From Gemmatimonadaceae bacterium (GTDB lineage: Bacteria; Gemmatimonadota; Gemmatimonadetes; Gemmatimonadales; Gemmatimonadaceae): a stretch of 64,000 bases of DNA. Shown here one piece after another: positions 44,013-52,696 of this stretch; position 1 is the stretch's first letter, and each line of letters begins with the position of its first letter. The position numbers and the translations under genes were made by a program. The notes below the pieces were generated by a model. That model had not been told where the DNA came from. It saw nothing but the letters and a program-made list of their open reading frames with translations, and did no database searches. The DNA lies in contig JADLCY010000010.1 in the NCBI GenBank assembly GCA_020846935.1, forward strand, positions 238,897 to 302,896. Reading direction: 5' to 3'.

Positions 44013-45197
44013 ATGTCCTCCCTCCGCTCACGCGTTGCTGCCGCGGTGTTCGTGCTTTGGGCCCTGAATGCCGGGGCCCAGTCCACCGCGGGAAAGGTCG
44101 CTCCTCGACCCGAACCGCCGACCCAGGACTACCTGGTCTTCACCGTCGCCGAGTCCGCGGATCAGCTGGCCCTCGTGCGCTTTGGCCCCAGGGGCGCGCG
44201 CATCGAGCGGCAACAGCGCGTTGGCATGATGCCGACCGAGATCAATGGGCCGCACGGCGTGAGCGTCTCGCCCGACGGGTCTGCGTATTACGTCTCGATC
44301 GCGCATGGGACGCCGTACGGCACCTTCTGGAAGTTCAGCACCGCCGACGACAAGCTCCTCGGCCGCATCACGCTCGGCCTCTTTCCGGCCACCATCCAGA
44401 CGACGCCCGATGGCTCGCTAGCGTTCATCGTCAACTTCAATGTGCACGGCGAAATGGTGCCATCGTCCGTCTCCGTGGTGTCCACCGATGAGATGGTCGA
44501 GATCGCACGCATCACGACCTGCACCATGCCGCACGGCTCGCGCGTGAACCCACAGGGTACGCACCAGTATTCGGCGTGCATGATGGATGACGTGCTGGCG
44601 GAGATCGACACCCGTTCGCTCGAGGTGTCTCGGCACTTCATGCTCGCGAGGGGCAAGGAGGCCGGGATGAAGGGTGCCCCGGGCGCCATGCCGCACGCGG
44701 GCCACGGTGGCGCGGCCAGCCACGATGCGGCGATGGCCAGTGCCACGAACGTGCAGTGCTCCCCGACCTGGGCGCAACCGTCCGTCAAGGGAGATCGCAT
44801 CTACGTCGCGTGCAACAAGTCCAACGAGATCGTGGAGATCGACTTTGCCACATGGGCAATGACCCGCCGATTTGCCGCGGGTGATGGCGTGTACAACCTC
44901 GCGGTCTCGCCCGACGGCAAGCTGCTCCTTGCCACCAACAAGCGCGGCAAGTCGCTCTCCGTCTTTGATCTCGCCACCGGCGCCGAGCTGCAGCGCATCC
45001 CGACGTTCAAGGGGGTGGTGCATGGCGTGGTCGTATCGCCCGACAATCGCTACGCCTTTGTGACCGAAGAGGGAAAGGGGTCGGAGCCAGGGACGCTCGA
45101 AATCTTCGACCTTCGGACCTTCACCAGCGTCGCGACAGTCGACCTCGGCCAGCAGGCGGCGGGGATCGACTTCTTCAGAGTGGAGCCCGTCCGGTAG
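44013..45197 (+). CDS. secreted YncE-like seven-bladed beta-propeller protein
   Basis: 394 residues with a signal peptide (VAAAVFVLWALNAGAQ). Propeller blades with the [SP]DG turn recur: GVSVSPDGSAYYVSIAHG, IQTTPDGSLAFIVNFN, LAVSPDGKLLLATNKRGKSLSVFDLATGAELQRI, GVVVSPDNRYAFVTEEG. An insert of about 35 residues (MKGAPGAMPHAGHGGAASHDAAMAS) is Met/His-rich, a pattern seen in copper-binding linkers, so a metal-linked periplasmic role is conceivable. It also carries TCTMPHGS and ACMMDD. The exact function is unknown. Confidence 0.75.
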   Translation: MSSLRSRVAAAVFVLWALNAGAQSTAGKVAPRPEPPTQDYLVFTVAESADQLALVRFGPRGARIERQQRVGMMPTEINGPHGVSVSPDGSAYYVSIAHGTPYGTFWKFSTADDKLLGRITLGLFPATIQTTPDGSLAFIVNFNVHGEMVPSSVSVVSTDEMVEIARITTCTMPHGSRVNPQGTHQYSACMMDDVLAEIDTRSLEVSRHFMLARGKEAGMKGAPGAMPHAGHGGAASHDAAMASATNVQCSPTWAQPSVKGDRIYVACNKSNEIVEIDFATWAMTRRFAAGDGVYNLAVSPDGKLLLATNKRGKSLSVFDLATGAELQRIPTFKGVVHGVVVSPDNRYAFVTEEGKGSEPGTLEIFDLRTFTSVATVDLGQQAAGIDFFRVEPVR

Positions 45198-45332
45198 CGG
45201 CCCACTGCCGTATCTCAACAAGGGTATGAGGGGTACCTGAGTGTCTCAGGCCGGGGACGCGTGCGAACGTCCGGCTCCGGCCCCTCGGATGCGTACCCCG
45301 CGTGTCACCACCGACCACTCGCCGTGCTGCGC

Positions 45333-47315
45333 ATGAAGAACCGACTGCTGTTGCTCGCCCTCGTCGCCCTCGCTGCCTGCCGGAGCGAGGATACGGTTGA
45401 CCCGGGGCAGTCCGCCACGACGGTGAGCCTGTCAGTCTCGGCGGAGTTCGTGGTCGTCGGTGACTCCGTGCAGTTCACCGCGCGCGTGGTCGATGGCAAT
45501 GGGCAGACCGTGACCGGCGCGAGTCTGCAATGGTCCTCGTCCAATCCGGCAATCGCCACGGTCTCGAACACGGGGTGGGTGAAGGGTGTTGCGCCAGGCG
45601 AAGCCGCCATCACGGCCCGCAGCGGTTCGGCGACGGCAAGCGCGCTGTTCATCGTCGACCCCAATCCCTGCGCGGCGCCCACCGCCTACGCGGTCGGTGA
45701 AGTCCGGCGTCTGCGCGGATCGGCGGCCTTTGGGTGCACGACGCTCACCGCCCCCGCCGCGCAGCAGGACTTCCTGTACGTGGTTGGCAACGCGAAACCG
45801 GTGCAGGACGACACGCTCAACTTCACGTTTTCCCTGTCCTCGACATCGGCGAGCGCGCGCCCGCTGGCCTCGAGCTACGGTCTGCGCGATCCCCGTGCTA
45901 TTCTCGCCATGCAGGCGATGCAGCGGGTCGACGACGTCGAGAACCGCCTGCGCGCCTACGAGCGTGCCGTCACGAGTGACGCGTTGCCTTCGACACAGGG
46001 GCGCCGTAGGTCACTCGGCGGCGCCGGGAGCGCAATGTCGGTGCAGGCAGCGGCCGCGGTCGCCGCGCCCGGCGACACGGTCACCATCCGCGTCCCGAAC
46101 CTCAACACCGGCAAGAACATCTGCCGCGACTTCATCACGGTGCGCGCCGTCGTGCGCACCGTCTCGGCGCGCGCGACCATCATGGAAGACCTCGCGTCGC
46201 CACCCGGCAAGCTCTCGACGACCGACTACAACGAGATAGCGCAGGAGTTCGATCAGGTCATCTTCCCGGCAGACACCCTGTGGTTCGGAGCCCCCACGGA
46301 CCTCAACAACGACCAGCGCGTCGGCATCCTCTATACACCAGAGGTGAACAAGCTCACGCCGGCGGGCTCCGGCGGGATCGTCGGCGGATTCTTCTTCGGC
46401 GGAGATCTCATCCGGCGCAACGAGTACCCCGCGACGAACGACTGTCGCAACCAGACCAACGAACAGGAGATCTTCTACCTGCTCGCGCCGGACCCCAACG
46501 CCACGATCAACGGCAATGCCAGGACCACCGCCGGTGTGCGTCAGGTGACCCGCGGCACGATCGCGCACGAGTTCCAGCACATGATCAACCAGAGTGTGCG
46601 GCAGTACAATCCCGAGGTAAAGGCCTTCGAGGTCGCGTGGCTCAACGAGGCGCTGTCGCACTTTGCCGAGGAGGTCGTGGGTCGACGCGTCAGTGGCTTT
46701 GGTGACTTCCAGAGCCTGCGGACGAGCGATGTGAACCCAAGCGCTTCGCAGCAGAACGACTACCTGGCCTTCTATCGCCAGAACCTCACGCGCTTCCGCT
46801 TCTGGCTGCTGCACCCGGATACCGCCAGTCCGACCTCGGCGCGCACGCGCACCGAGCTGGCGCAGCGGGGCGCCGCATGGGCGCTCGTGCGCTACGCCGC
46901 CGACCACTATTCCAGCGGCAACGCGCGGGCCTTCTTCCGCAACCTGGCGAAGGGCCCGGAGGTGGATATCGCCAACCTCACGCTCCGCGCCGGCCGCACG
47001 TTCGACGAAGTCATCGGGGGCTGGCTGGTCGCCAACTACACCGACAACCTCGCCATCCCGGGACTCAACCCTCGCTACACATACGCGAGCTGGGACATGC
47101 GCGACGTGCAGAGCGGGGTGAACAACGGCGTCTATCCGCTGCTGGTGACCAGCTTCCCGGGCACCTTCACCTCGACGTCGTTCTCCGGCTCAGGGAACTA
47201 CTACCTCCACCGCCGCGCCGCCGGCTCCCCGGCGGTGACACTCAACCTGAAGACGCCAGGCGGCGGGACGGTGACGAACTCCGGGGCCAGGATCTGGGTG
47301 GTGCGGCTCAACTGA
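45333..47315 (+). CDS. lipoprotein with BIG2 Ig-like domain and M30-like zinc metalloprotease
   Basis: 660 residues. MKNRLLLLALVALAAC is a signal with lipobox (Cys16). Residues about 28-105 form a bacterial Ig-like group 2 domain (VGDSVQFTARVVDGNGQTVTGASLQWSSSNPAIATVSNTGWVKGVAPGEAAITARSG). The catalytic part has the zinc motif HEFQH (His412, Glu413, His416) in RGTIAHEFQHMINQ, and the downstream third-ligand region WLNEALSHFAEEVVG; upstream FFFGGDLI ... NEQEIFYLLAPDPN resembles the M30 (hyicolysin) peptidases. It would be a surface-anchored protease. Its stop lies 6 bp from the convergent FtsX gene. Confidence 0.82.
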   Translation: MKNRLLLLALVALAACRSEDTVDPGQSATTVSLSVSAEFVVVGDSVQFTARVVDGNGQTVTGASLQWSSSNPAIATVSNTGWVKGVAPGEAAITARSGSATASALFIVDPNPCAAPTAYAVGEVRRLRGSAAFGCTTLTAPAAQQDFLYVVGNAKPVQDDTLNFTFSLSSTSASARPLASSYGLRDPRAILAMQAMQRVDDVENRLRAYERAVTSDALPSTQGRRRSLGGAGSAMSVQAAAAVAAPGDTVTIRVPNLNTGKNICRDFITVRAVVRTVSARATIMEDLASPPGKLSTTDYNEIAQEFDQVIFPADTLWFGAPTDLNNDQRVGILYTPEVNKLTPAGSGGIVGGFFFGGDLIRRNEYPATNDCRNQTNEQEIFYLLAPDPNATINGNARTTAGVRQVTRGTIAHEFQHMINQSVRQYNPEVKAFEVAWLNEALSHFAEEVVGRRVSGFGDFQSLRTSDVNPSASQQNDYLAFYRQNLTRFRFWLLHPDTASPTSARTRTELAQRGAAWALVRYAADHYSSGNARAFFRNLAKGPEVDIANLTLRAGRTFDEVIGGWLVANYTDNLAIPGLNPRYTYASWDMRDVQSGVNNGVYPLLVTSFPGTFTSTSFSGSGNYYLHRRAAGSPAVTLNLKTPGGGTVTNSGARIWVVRLN

Positions 47316-47321
47316 CCGCCG

Positions 47322-49943
47322 CTAGTTCTCCCGCAGCGCGGTCATCGCGGTCTCCCTGAAGACGTCGCGACCGCTGAGCAGGCCGATGCCGACGGCCATC
47401 AGCAGCATGGCCACGCCGATGCCGATCGCCGCCAGCGTGGCCGGCGCAAAGGGCTGCTCGAACGTCCACCGCATGATGGCCCACGCGCCGCCCATCGAGA
47501 GCACGATGCCGGACAGGGCGCCAAGCGAGCCTAACAACGCGTATTCGGACAGCAGGATACGGCCGATCTGCCGCCGGGTCGCACCAAGCGTCTTGAGCAG
47601 CACTCCCTCACGGACGCGTTCCCGGCGCGTGGCGGCCACGGCGCTGAAGAGTACCGGCACACCCATCGCCAGGCTGAAGATCGTGAGGAAGCGGATCGCC
47701 AGCGTCGCGCGGTTGGAGATCTCCGAGATCGTGCGACGGACCATCGTCAGGTCGATGCTCGCTACATTCGGGTAGCGCTGCACGACGGAGCGCTGGGCTT
47801 CGCCGATCGGACGACCTTCCTGGGCTGCGGCGAGTACCACAAAGGTCTGTGGGGCGTCCTCGAGCGTTCGCGACGGGAACACGGCAAAGAAGTTCGTCTC
47901 GAAGCGCGCCCAGTTGACTTCGCGGAGACTGGTCACGCGTGTCACGACCTTTGCGCCCTGCACATCCCAGGTCACGCTGTCGCCGACGGTCACACCAAGG
48001 TCGGCCGCGATCTCCGCGTCCAGAGACACCTCATCGATCAGCGTGCCTCCGGGTCCCTTCGTCGCGCCGAACCAGGTCCCGGCAACGAGCTTCTCCGATG
48101 AGGTGAGCGAGTCGCGATAGGTGGATCGGTACTCGCGTCGTGTGGCCCAGCCCCGCGGTTGCGCGCTGTCGGGCGACTGTCGCTGCTGCTGCCGCTCCGC
48201 GTCCGTTGGATTGAGCCGCTGGCGGGTCACGGGGCGCCCGTTCACCGCCGAGATCCGCATCGTCACGATGGGCGTGCGCTCGATCAGCTGTACCCCGTCG
48301 ATGCGGCGGAGGATCGTGTCCATGCCGGCGCCCTGATCGCCCTGCACATCGAAGAAGATCAGGTTCCCTCTGGAGGACTGCTGCGTGACGCGGAGCTGCT
48401 GCAGGAGGTTGGCCTGTACCAGGTAGAGCGTCGAAACGAGGAATGCGCCAAACCCCAGTGACAGGATCACCGCACGTGTCTGGTTTGCCGGACGGTAGAG
48501 GTTCGCCACGCCCTGTCGCACGACATATGGCCATCCCTGTCTGAGCGCGCGTCGCGCGCCGCGCGACAGGCCAACGGCACTGGCCCAGAGCAGCAGGATC
48601 ACGCCCGCGATTCCGCCACTGAACGCCGCGAGTTCGCGGAGCGAGTTTGCGCGCGTCGCCGCGATCCCGATGACCGTGGCGACGATGAACAGGTTCACGA
48701 AGCGAAGGGCCCAGTCCGCCCCGCGGCGCCGGCCGGCGGTCGGATCCACCGACCGTCGAATCGCCTGCAGCGGAGAAATGCGCCGAATCGCCACGAGGGG
48801 CCGCAGCGCAAAGGCCAGCGCGATCCACACGCCGAGGAGTACACCGGTGCCGATTGCCATGGGCTCCAGGCGCGTCGTCACGTCCACCGGGAGGTAGTCC
48901 CTGATGAGCCCCGGGAGCGCGAACTGGATGCCGACCCCCATGAGCGCGCCGGCCGCGGCTCCGATGAGCCCCATCGCCGCGGCCTGCGTGGCGTAGATCA
49001 ACATCACCTGGCGGCTCGTCGCGCCCACGCACCGGAGCACGGCCACGATATCGATCTTGCGGGCGACCCACGCGTTCACGCCGCTCGCCACGCCAACGCC
49101 ACCCAGGAGCAGCGCAATGATGCCGACGATTCCGAGAAAGTCAGCCAGCGTGTCGATGCCCTCGGTCACCGAGTTCTCGCGCTGGGCAACCGTCCGGGCC
49201 CGCACGCCCGACGAGTCGAAGCGCGCGCGCAGCGGCGCGAGCCAGCTCTCGACGTTCGTGCCGTCGGGGAGTCGCACGAAGCCCTCGTAGTCCGCGCGGC
49301 TCCCGAACGTGAGCAGCCGGGTCTCGCCCAGCCAGCGATCGCTGATGTAGATGCGCGGACCGAAGGTCGACGCAAAGCCGGGGTCTCCGGGCACGCTGGA
49401 GAGGGCGGCGGAAATGACAAACGAGGCGTAGCCGAGCCGTACCGAATCCCCCACCTGTGCGCCGAGCGAGACCAGCAGCGACGGGTCGACCACGGCGACC
49501 TTCGCCTCGTGCAGCCCGGACCAGGCGCCGGCGGGCGCCGTCGTGACCTCACCGTAGAGCGGGAAGCCGCTGGTCACCGCGCGCACCTGGGCCAGCCGCG
49601 TGGAACCGGTGCGCGGCGTGAGGGCCATGGACGCGAAGGACGACTGTCGCACGATCGCCAGGCCTTCTCCCGCGAGTGAGTCGAGCAGGGAATCGGCACG
49701 AGGGGTGAAGGCGCCGCGAGGATACAGCGCGACGTCGCCCCCAAGAAGGGCCTTTGACTGTTCGCGCACCGACCGCGTCACGTTCCCCGCGTAGGAGTCG
49801 ATCGCCACGAGCGCGGCGACGCCTAACGAGATGGACGACATGTAGAGCAGCAGCCGCCGGCGCGTACTGCGCGACTCGCGCCAGGCCAGCGAAAAGAGCG
49901 CGCGGAGCGGCGCGTTGGTCCCGGAATGGCCGGCGGCGTTCAC
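47322..49943 (-). CDS. YbbP-like ABC exporter permease (FtsX family)
   Basis: 873 residues starting with GTG. N-terminal helix (LLLYMSSISLGVAALVAIDSYAG), a periplasmic MacB-like domain (to about 255), a first bundle (about 258-490, DFLGIVGIIALLLGGVGVASGVNAWV ... KIDIVAVLRCVGATSRQVMLIY), a second periplasmic domain, and a final FtsX unit (TLAIRFLTIFSLAMGVPVLFSAVAATRRERVREGVLLKTLGATRRQIGRILLSEYALLGSLGALSGIVLS). This duplicated layout is that of YbbP, in operon with YbbA ATPase and beside TesA. Function in E. coli is unsettled (lipid or fatty acid handling). Two TTA-GGC codons (at 47531 and 49821). Confidence 0.92.
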   Translation of the reverse strand: MNAAGHSGTNAPLRALFSLAWRESRSTRRRLLLYMSSISLGVAALVAIDSYAGNVTRSVREQSKALLGGDVALYPRGAFTPRADSLLDSLAGEGLAIVRQSSFASMALTPRTGSTRLAQVRAVTSGFPLYGEVTTAPAGAWSGLHEAKVAVVDPSLLVSLGAQVGDSVRLGYASFVISAALSSVPGDPGFASTFGPRIYISDRWLGETRLLTFGSRADYEGFVRLPDGTNVESWLAPLRARFDSSGVRARTVAQRENSVTEGIDTLADFLGIVGIIALLLGGVGVASGVNAWVARKIDIVAVLRCVGATSRQVMLIYATQAAAMGLIGAAAGALMGVGIQFALPGLIRDYLPVDVTTRLEPMAIGTGVLLGVWIALAFALRPLVAIRRISPLQAIRRSVDPTAGRRRGADWALRFVNLFIVATVIGIAATRANSLRELAAFSGGIAGVILLLWASAVGLSRGARRALRQGWPYVVRQGVANLYRPANQTRAVILSLGFGAFLVSTLYLVQANLLQQLRVTQQSSRGNLIFFDVQGDQGAGMDTILRRIDGVQLIERTPIVTMRISAVNGRPVTRQRLNPTDAERQQQRQSPDSAQPRGWATRREYRSTYRDSLTSSEKLVAGTWFGATKGPGGTLIDEVSLDAEIAADLGVTVGDSVTWDVQGAKVVTRVTSLREVNWARFETNFFAVFPSRTLEDAPQTFVVLAAAQEGRPIGEAQRSVVQRYPNVASIDLTMVRRTISEISNRATLAIRFLTIFSLAMGVPVLFSAVAATRRERVREGVLLKTLGATRRQIGRILLSEYALLGSLGALSGIVLSMGGAWAIMRWTFEQPFAPATLAAIGIGVAMLLMAVGIGLLSGRDVFRETAMTALREN

Positions 49944-50686
49944 GCGGGTTCCCCGGCCGTGCGCGCGCTCGCGGAGGGCAGGGTGCCGTGGCCGTTGCCG
50001 CCCGGCACGGCGTGCGCCGTCCGGCGGTCTTCCACCACCACGCCGTCCGCCAGGCGAATCACGCGCTGAGTACGCTCGGCCAGCCCGATATCGTGCGTGA
50101 CGAGGACGACGGTGGAACCCGATTCACGGTTGAGCTGTTCGAGCAGCGCCACGATCCGCGCGCCGGTGGCCCCGTCGAGGTTGCCCGTGGGCTCGTCCGC
50201 AAAGAGAATCCGCGGCTGGTTCACGAACGCCCGCGCAATCGCCACGCGCTGCTGCTCGCCCCCGGAGAGCTGGGAGGGGAAGTGGTCGAGGCGGTCCGCC
50301 AGCCCGACACGCTCGAGGAGATCACGGGCTCGGCTCGCTGCCCGCGTCTCGCCACGAAGTTCGAGAGGAACCTGCACGTTTTCGATGGCGGTGAGCGTCG
50401 GGATCAATTGAAAGGACTGAAACACGAACCCAACTTTCTCGCCGCGTAGCTGGGCGCGCTGGTCCTCGGTCATCGCCGTGAGGTCGGCGCCGTCCAGCAA
50501 CACCTGGCCGCGTGACGGGGTATCGAGGCCGGCGAGCAGGCCGAGCAGCGTCGTCTTGCCGCTGCCCGACGGGCCGACGATCGCCACCAGGGCGCCCTGC
50601 TCGATCTGGAACCCGACGTCGCGCAGCACCGTCAGGCGATGCGTCCCGCTGTCGAACTCTTTCGTGAGCTGTCGAGCTTCAAGCAT
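49940..50686 (-). CDS. YbbA-like ABC exporter ATP-binding protein
   Basis: 248 residues from the ATG at 50686 (MLEARQLTKEFDSGTHRLTVLRDV). Walker A GPSGSGKTTLLGLLAGLD, Q-loop VFQSFQLIPTLTAIENVQVPL, signature LSGGEQQRVAIARA, Walker B ILFADEPTGNLD and H-switch VTHD are all present: the LolD/MacB-type ATPase. It overlaps the permease gene by 4 bp. Its start codon overlaps, in the opposite strand, the start codon of the divergent esterase (shared bases 50685-50686). C-terminal tail is Gly/Ser/Ala-rich. Confidence 0.93.
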   Translation of the reverse strand: MLEARQLTKEFDSGTHRLTVLRDVGFQIEQGALVAIVGPSGSGKTTLLGLLAGLDTPSRGQVLLDGADLTAMTEDQRAQLRGEKVGFVFQSFQLIPTLTAIENVQVPLELRGETRAASRARDLLERVGLADRLDHFPSQLSGGEQQRVAIARAFVNQPRILFADEPTGNLDGATGARIVALLEQLNRESGSTVVLVTHDIGLAERTQRVIRLADGVVVEDRRTAHAVPGGNGHGTLPSASARTAGEPA

Positions 50687-51404
50687 GCGATTTGGACTGA
50701 GTGTCGTTCTCTGCGCGTCGTTGGCCTGCAGCAACGCGAAACAAGATACGTCCGGGACCGCCGCGCCCGATTCGGCCACGCCCTCTGCCGCGACCGCCCC
50801 CACGCCTGAGACCCCGGCGTCCGGTACGGCCGAGGTGCTGATGGTCGGCACGTCCCTCACCGCGGGCTACGGGCTGGATGATCCCAACGACGCCTATCCC
50901 TCCGTCATGCAACGGATGGCGGACTCCGCGGGTTACAGGATCGCGATCCAGAATGCGGGCCTGAGCGGCGAAACCTCCGCTGGCGCGCTCCGGCGCATCG
51001 ACTGGCTGCTGCGAAATCCCTACGCGGTCGTCGTCATCGAGACCGGGGCCAACGATGGCCTGAGGGGTCTCGACATCGATTCCACGCGAGCAAACCTGCG
51101 CGCCATCATCCGCCACGTGCGCGAGCGCCTGCCCAGCGCACAGGTCGCCCTCGTGCAGATGGAGGCACCTCCCAACCTGGGCGAGGCGTACACCCGCCGT
51201 TTTCACGAGAGCTTTGAACTGGTTGCCCGTGAGGAGCAAGCGACCTTGCTGCCATTCCTGCTGGACGGGATCGCGGGCGTTGCCAGCCTCAATCAGCGCG
51301 ATGGGATCCACCCCAACCCCGCTGGGGCGAAGGTGGTCGCCGGCAACGTGTGGCGTGGCCTGCAGCCTCTCCTGGCCGCCTGGAAGCCCTCGGGTCGCTC
51401 GTAA
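50685..51404 (+). CDS. TesA-like SGNH/GDSL esterase lipoprotein
   Basis: 239 residues. Signal MRFGLSVVLCASLAC with lipobox (Cys15) then a Ser/Thr/Pro/Ala linker to about 48. SGNH blocks: I is MVGTSLTAGYGL (Ser57; GTSL replaces the usual GDSL), II NAGLSGETSAGALRRIDWLL, III GANDGLRG, V DGIHPNPAG (catalytic Asp/His). The order tesA / ybbA-ybbP divergent is the same as in E. coli. It acts in the periplasm on acyl esters or thioesters. The ATG at 50685 overlaps the ybbA-like ATG within GCATGC; a GAGCTT hexamer lies 5 nt before it, so it may be leaderless. Confidence 0.9.
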   Translation: MRFGLSVVLCASLACSNAKQDTSGTAAPDSATPSAATAPTPETPASGTAEVLMVGTSLTAGYGLDDPNDAYPSVMQRMADSAGYRIAIQNAGLSGETSAGALRRIDWLLRNPYAVVVIETGANDGLRGLDIDSTRANLRAIIRHVRERLPSAQVALVQMEAPPNLGEAYTRRFHESFELVAREEQATLLPFLLDGIAGVASLNQRDGIHPNPAGAKVVAGNVWRGLQPLLAAWKPSGRS

Positions 51405-51864
51405 CTGCATCGGGGTCTCCCGTACTGCGTCGGGTCTTCCGCAAGTGCTGTCCGCCTGCGGAACCTCGCGAGGCGCCTCAGGGAAACCTCTCGACACGCC
51501 TCCCACGTATCCGGCCCGCGGGCGTGCTCGAATCGACGGAAGCGGCCTCACTCGAGTCGGTCACGATCGTCACACTCGCGTCGACACGGACGAAGGGATC
51601 ACGGATCGCAGCTGCGCGATCTTCACGCCCGCGCCGACGATCGCAGAGTCGCGCCAGTCATGATGCTGCTGACCCGCGCTCCCGCCCCGGGGCGAGGGCA
51701 CACGGCGATCGGCGGCCGGTCGGCCAGGCCCCGGTAGCTGGGTCAGGCCACTACCCGGTAGAGGGCCAAACTCACCCGCTACCCAATACCCCGGGCCCTT
51801 CACAGCAGGCTTGCTGCTGCATAAGTTGCATGGCTGCAAAACTTTACCGCTTTCCGACTGACCA
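51405..51864. other. 460-bp intergenic region before efp
   Basis: No protein family or RNA was recognised; open frames on either strand look like chance. Notable are the boxes GGTAG/CTACC at 51732-51784 (two possible hairpins, with CTACCCGGTAG at their junction) and the element TCACCCGCTACCC at 51772-51784. A small dyad TTGCA-TGGC-TGCAA lies at 51826-51839 near the efp start. Confidence 0.4.
51732..51784. repeat. interleaved GGTAG/CTACC inverted repeats and ACTACCC-type elements
   Basis: GGTAG at 51732 and 51757; CTACC at 51751 and 51779. The elements CACTACCC (51749) and TCACCCGCTACCC (51772) resemble the palindrome half TGACCCACTACCC at 40047-40059. Located 80 bp before efp; function unknown. 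Confidence 0.45.
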
Positions 51865-52431
51865 ATGGCTGTTCCCGCGACCCAGATTCGAAAAGGCATG
51901 GTGATCGTCTTCGAAGGCGATCCCTGCCGCGTGATCGACTTCCGCCATCACACACCCGGCAATCTGCGTGCGATGGTGCAGACCAAGATGAGGAACCTCC
52001 GGAACGGCTCGAACTTCGAGCATCGCTTCCGCGCCGACGACGCGATCGAAAAGGCGTCCATGGAGACGCACGAGCTGCAGTTCCTCTACTCGGGCGGCGA
52101 CACGTACCACTTCATGAACACCGAGAACTTCGACCAGATCGAGATGGACGCCGAGGCCCTGGGGGACAATGCCCAGTGGATGGTGCCCAACATGCAGATC
52201 CTGGCCGAGTACTATGACGGCCGCCCGATCGGGATCGAACTGCCGCAGTACCTCGTGTTCGAGATCGTGGACACGTCCCCGGTCATGAAGACCGCGACCA
52301 AGACGTCCTCCTACAAGCCGGCCAGGCTGGAGAACGGCGTGACGATCAACGTGCCCGAGTTCATCGCATCCGGCGAGCGCGTCCGTGTGAATCCGAGCAC
52401 GGGCGAGTATCTCGATCGCGCGAAGGACTGA
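51865..52431 (+). CDS. efp: translation elongation factor P
   Basis: 188 residues, full length. Three beta domains: KOW-like N-terminal (AVPATQIRKGMVIVFEGDPCRVIDFRHHTPGNLRAMVQTKMRNLRNG), OB domain 1 and OB domain 2 with the C-terminal signature ATKTSSYKPARLENGVTINVPEFIASGERVRVNPSTGEYLDR. EF-P relieves ribosome stalling at polyproline. The tip that normally carries the modified Lys34 or Arg (PGKGQA / PGR) reads PGNLRA, so Asn33 occupies the modified position and Arg35 lies two residues on. No Shine-Dalgarno is visible before ATG 51865. Confidence 0.97.
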   Translation: MAVPATQIRKGMVIVFEGDPCRVIDFRHHTPGNLRAMVQTKMRNLRNGSNFEHRFRADDAIEKASMETHELQFLYSGGDTYHFMNTENFDQIEMDAEALGDNAQWMVPNMQILAEYYDGRPIGIELPQYLVFEIVDTSPVMKTATKTSSYKPARLENGVTINVPEFIASGERVRVNPSTGEYLDRAKD

Positions 52432-52460
52432 AGACGGCTGGGGTTCGATTGGGCCCGCGA

Positions 52461-52489
52461 CGGCGCCGATCAACTGATCGGCGCCGCTT
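52461..52489 (+). terminator. hairpin terminator of efp
   Basis: CGGCGCCGATCA (52461-52472) and TGATCGGCGCCG (52475-52486), perfect 12-bp complements separated by AC, followed by CTTTCG, 29 bp after the efp stop. Confidence 0.8.
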
Positions 52490-52696
52490 TCGTTCGCCCC
52501 CTGCCGAGCTTGCGGCCCCCTGGAGCCGGCGAACAGGCCACATCGCCATGGTGGCGTGACGCCGAGCACCGCAGCGGCACGACGTGGCCCAGGGCAGGGG
52601 GAAGGTAGCCCCCGACTATCCGATCGCCCCATGGCTCGCCAGAATGAGGCAACGCCTCGCTCGATGGCGTTCGTCGTTGTCCCCCACCTGACCGTC

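Noticed and set aside
51570..51899. 109-codon minus-strand frame before efp
   Set aside because: No family resemblance, no ribosome site, and it would run into the efp start.
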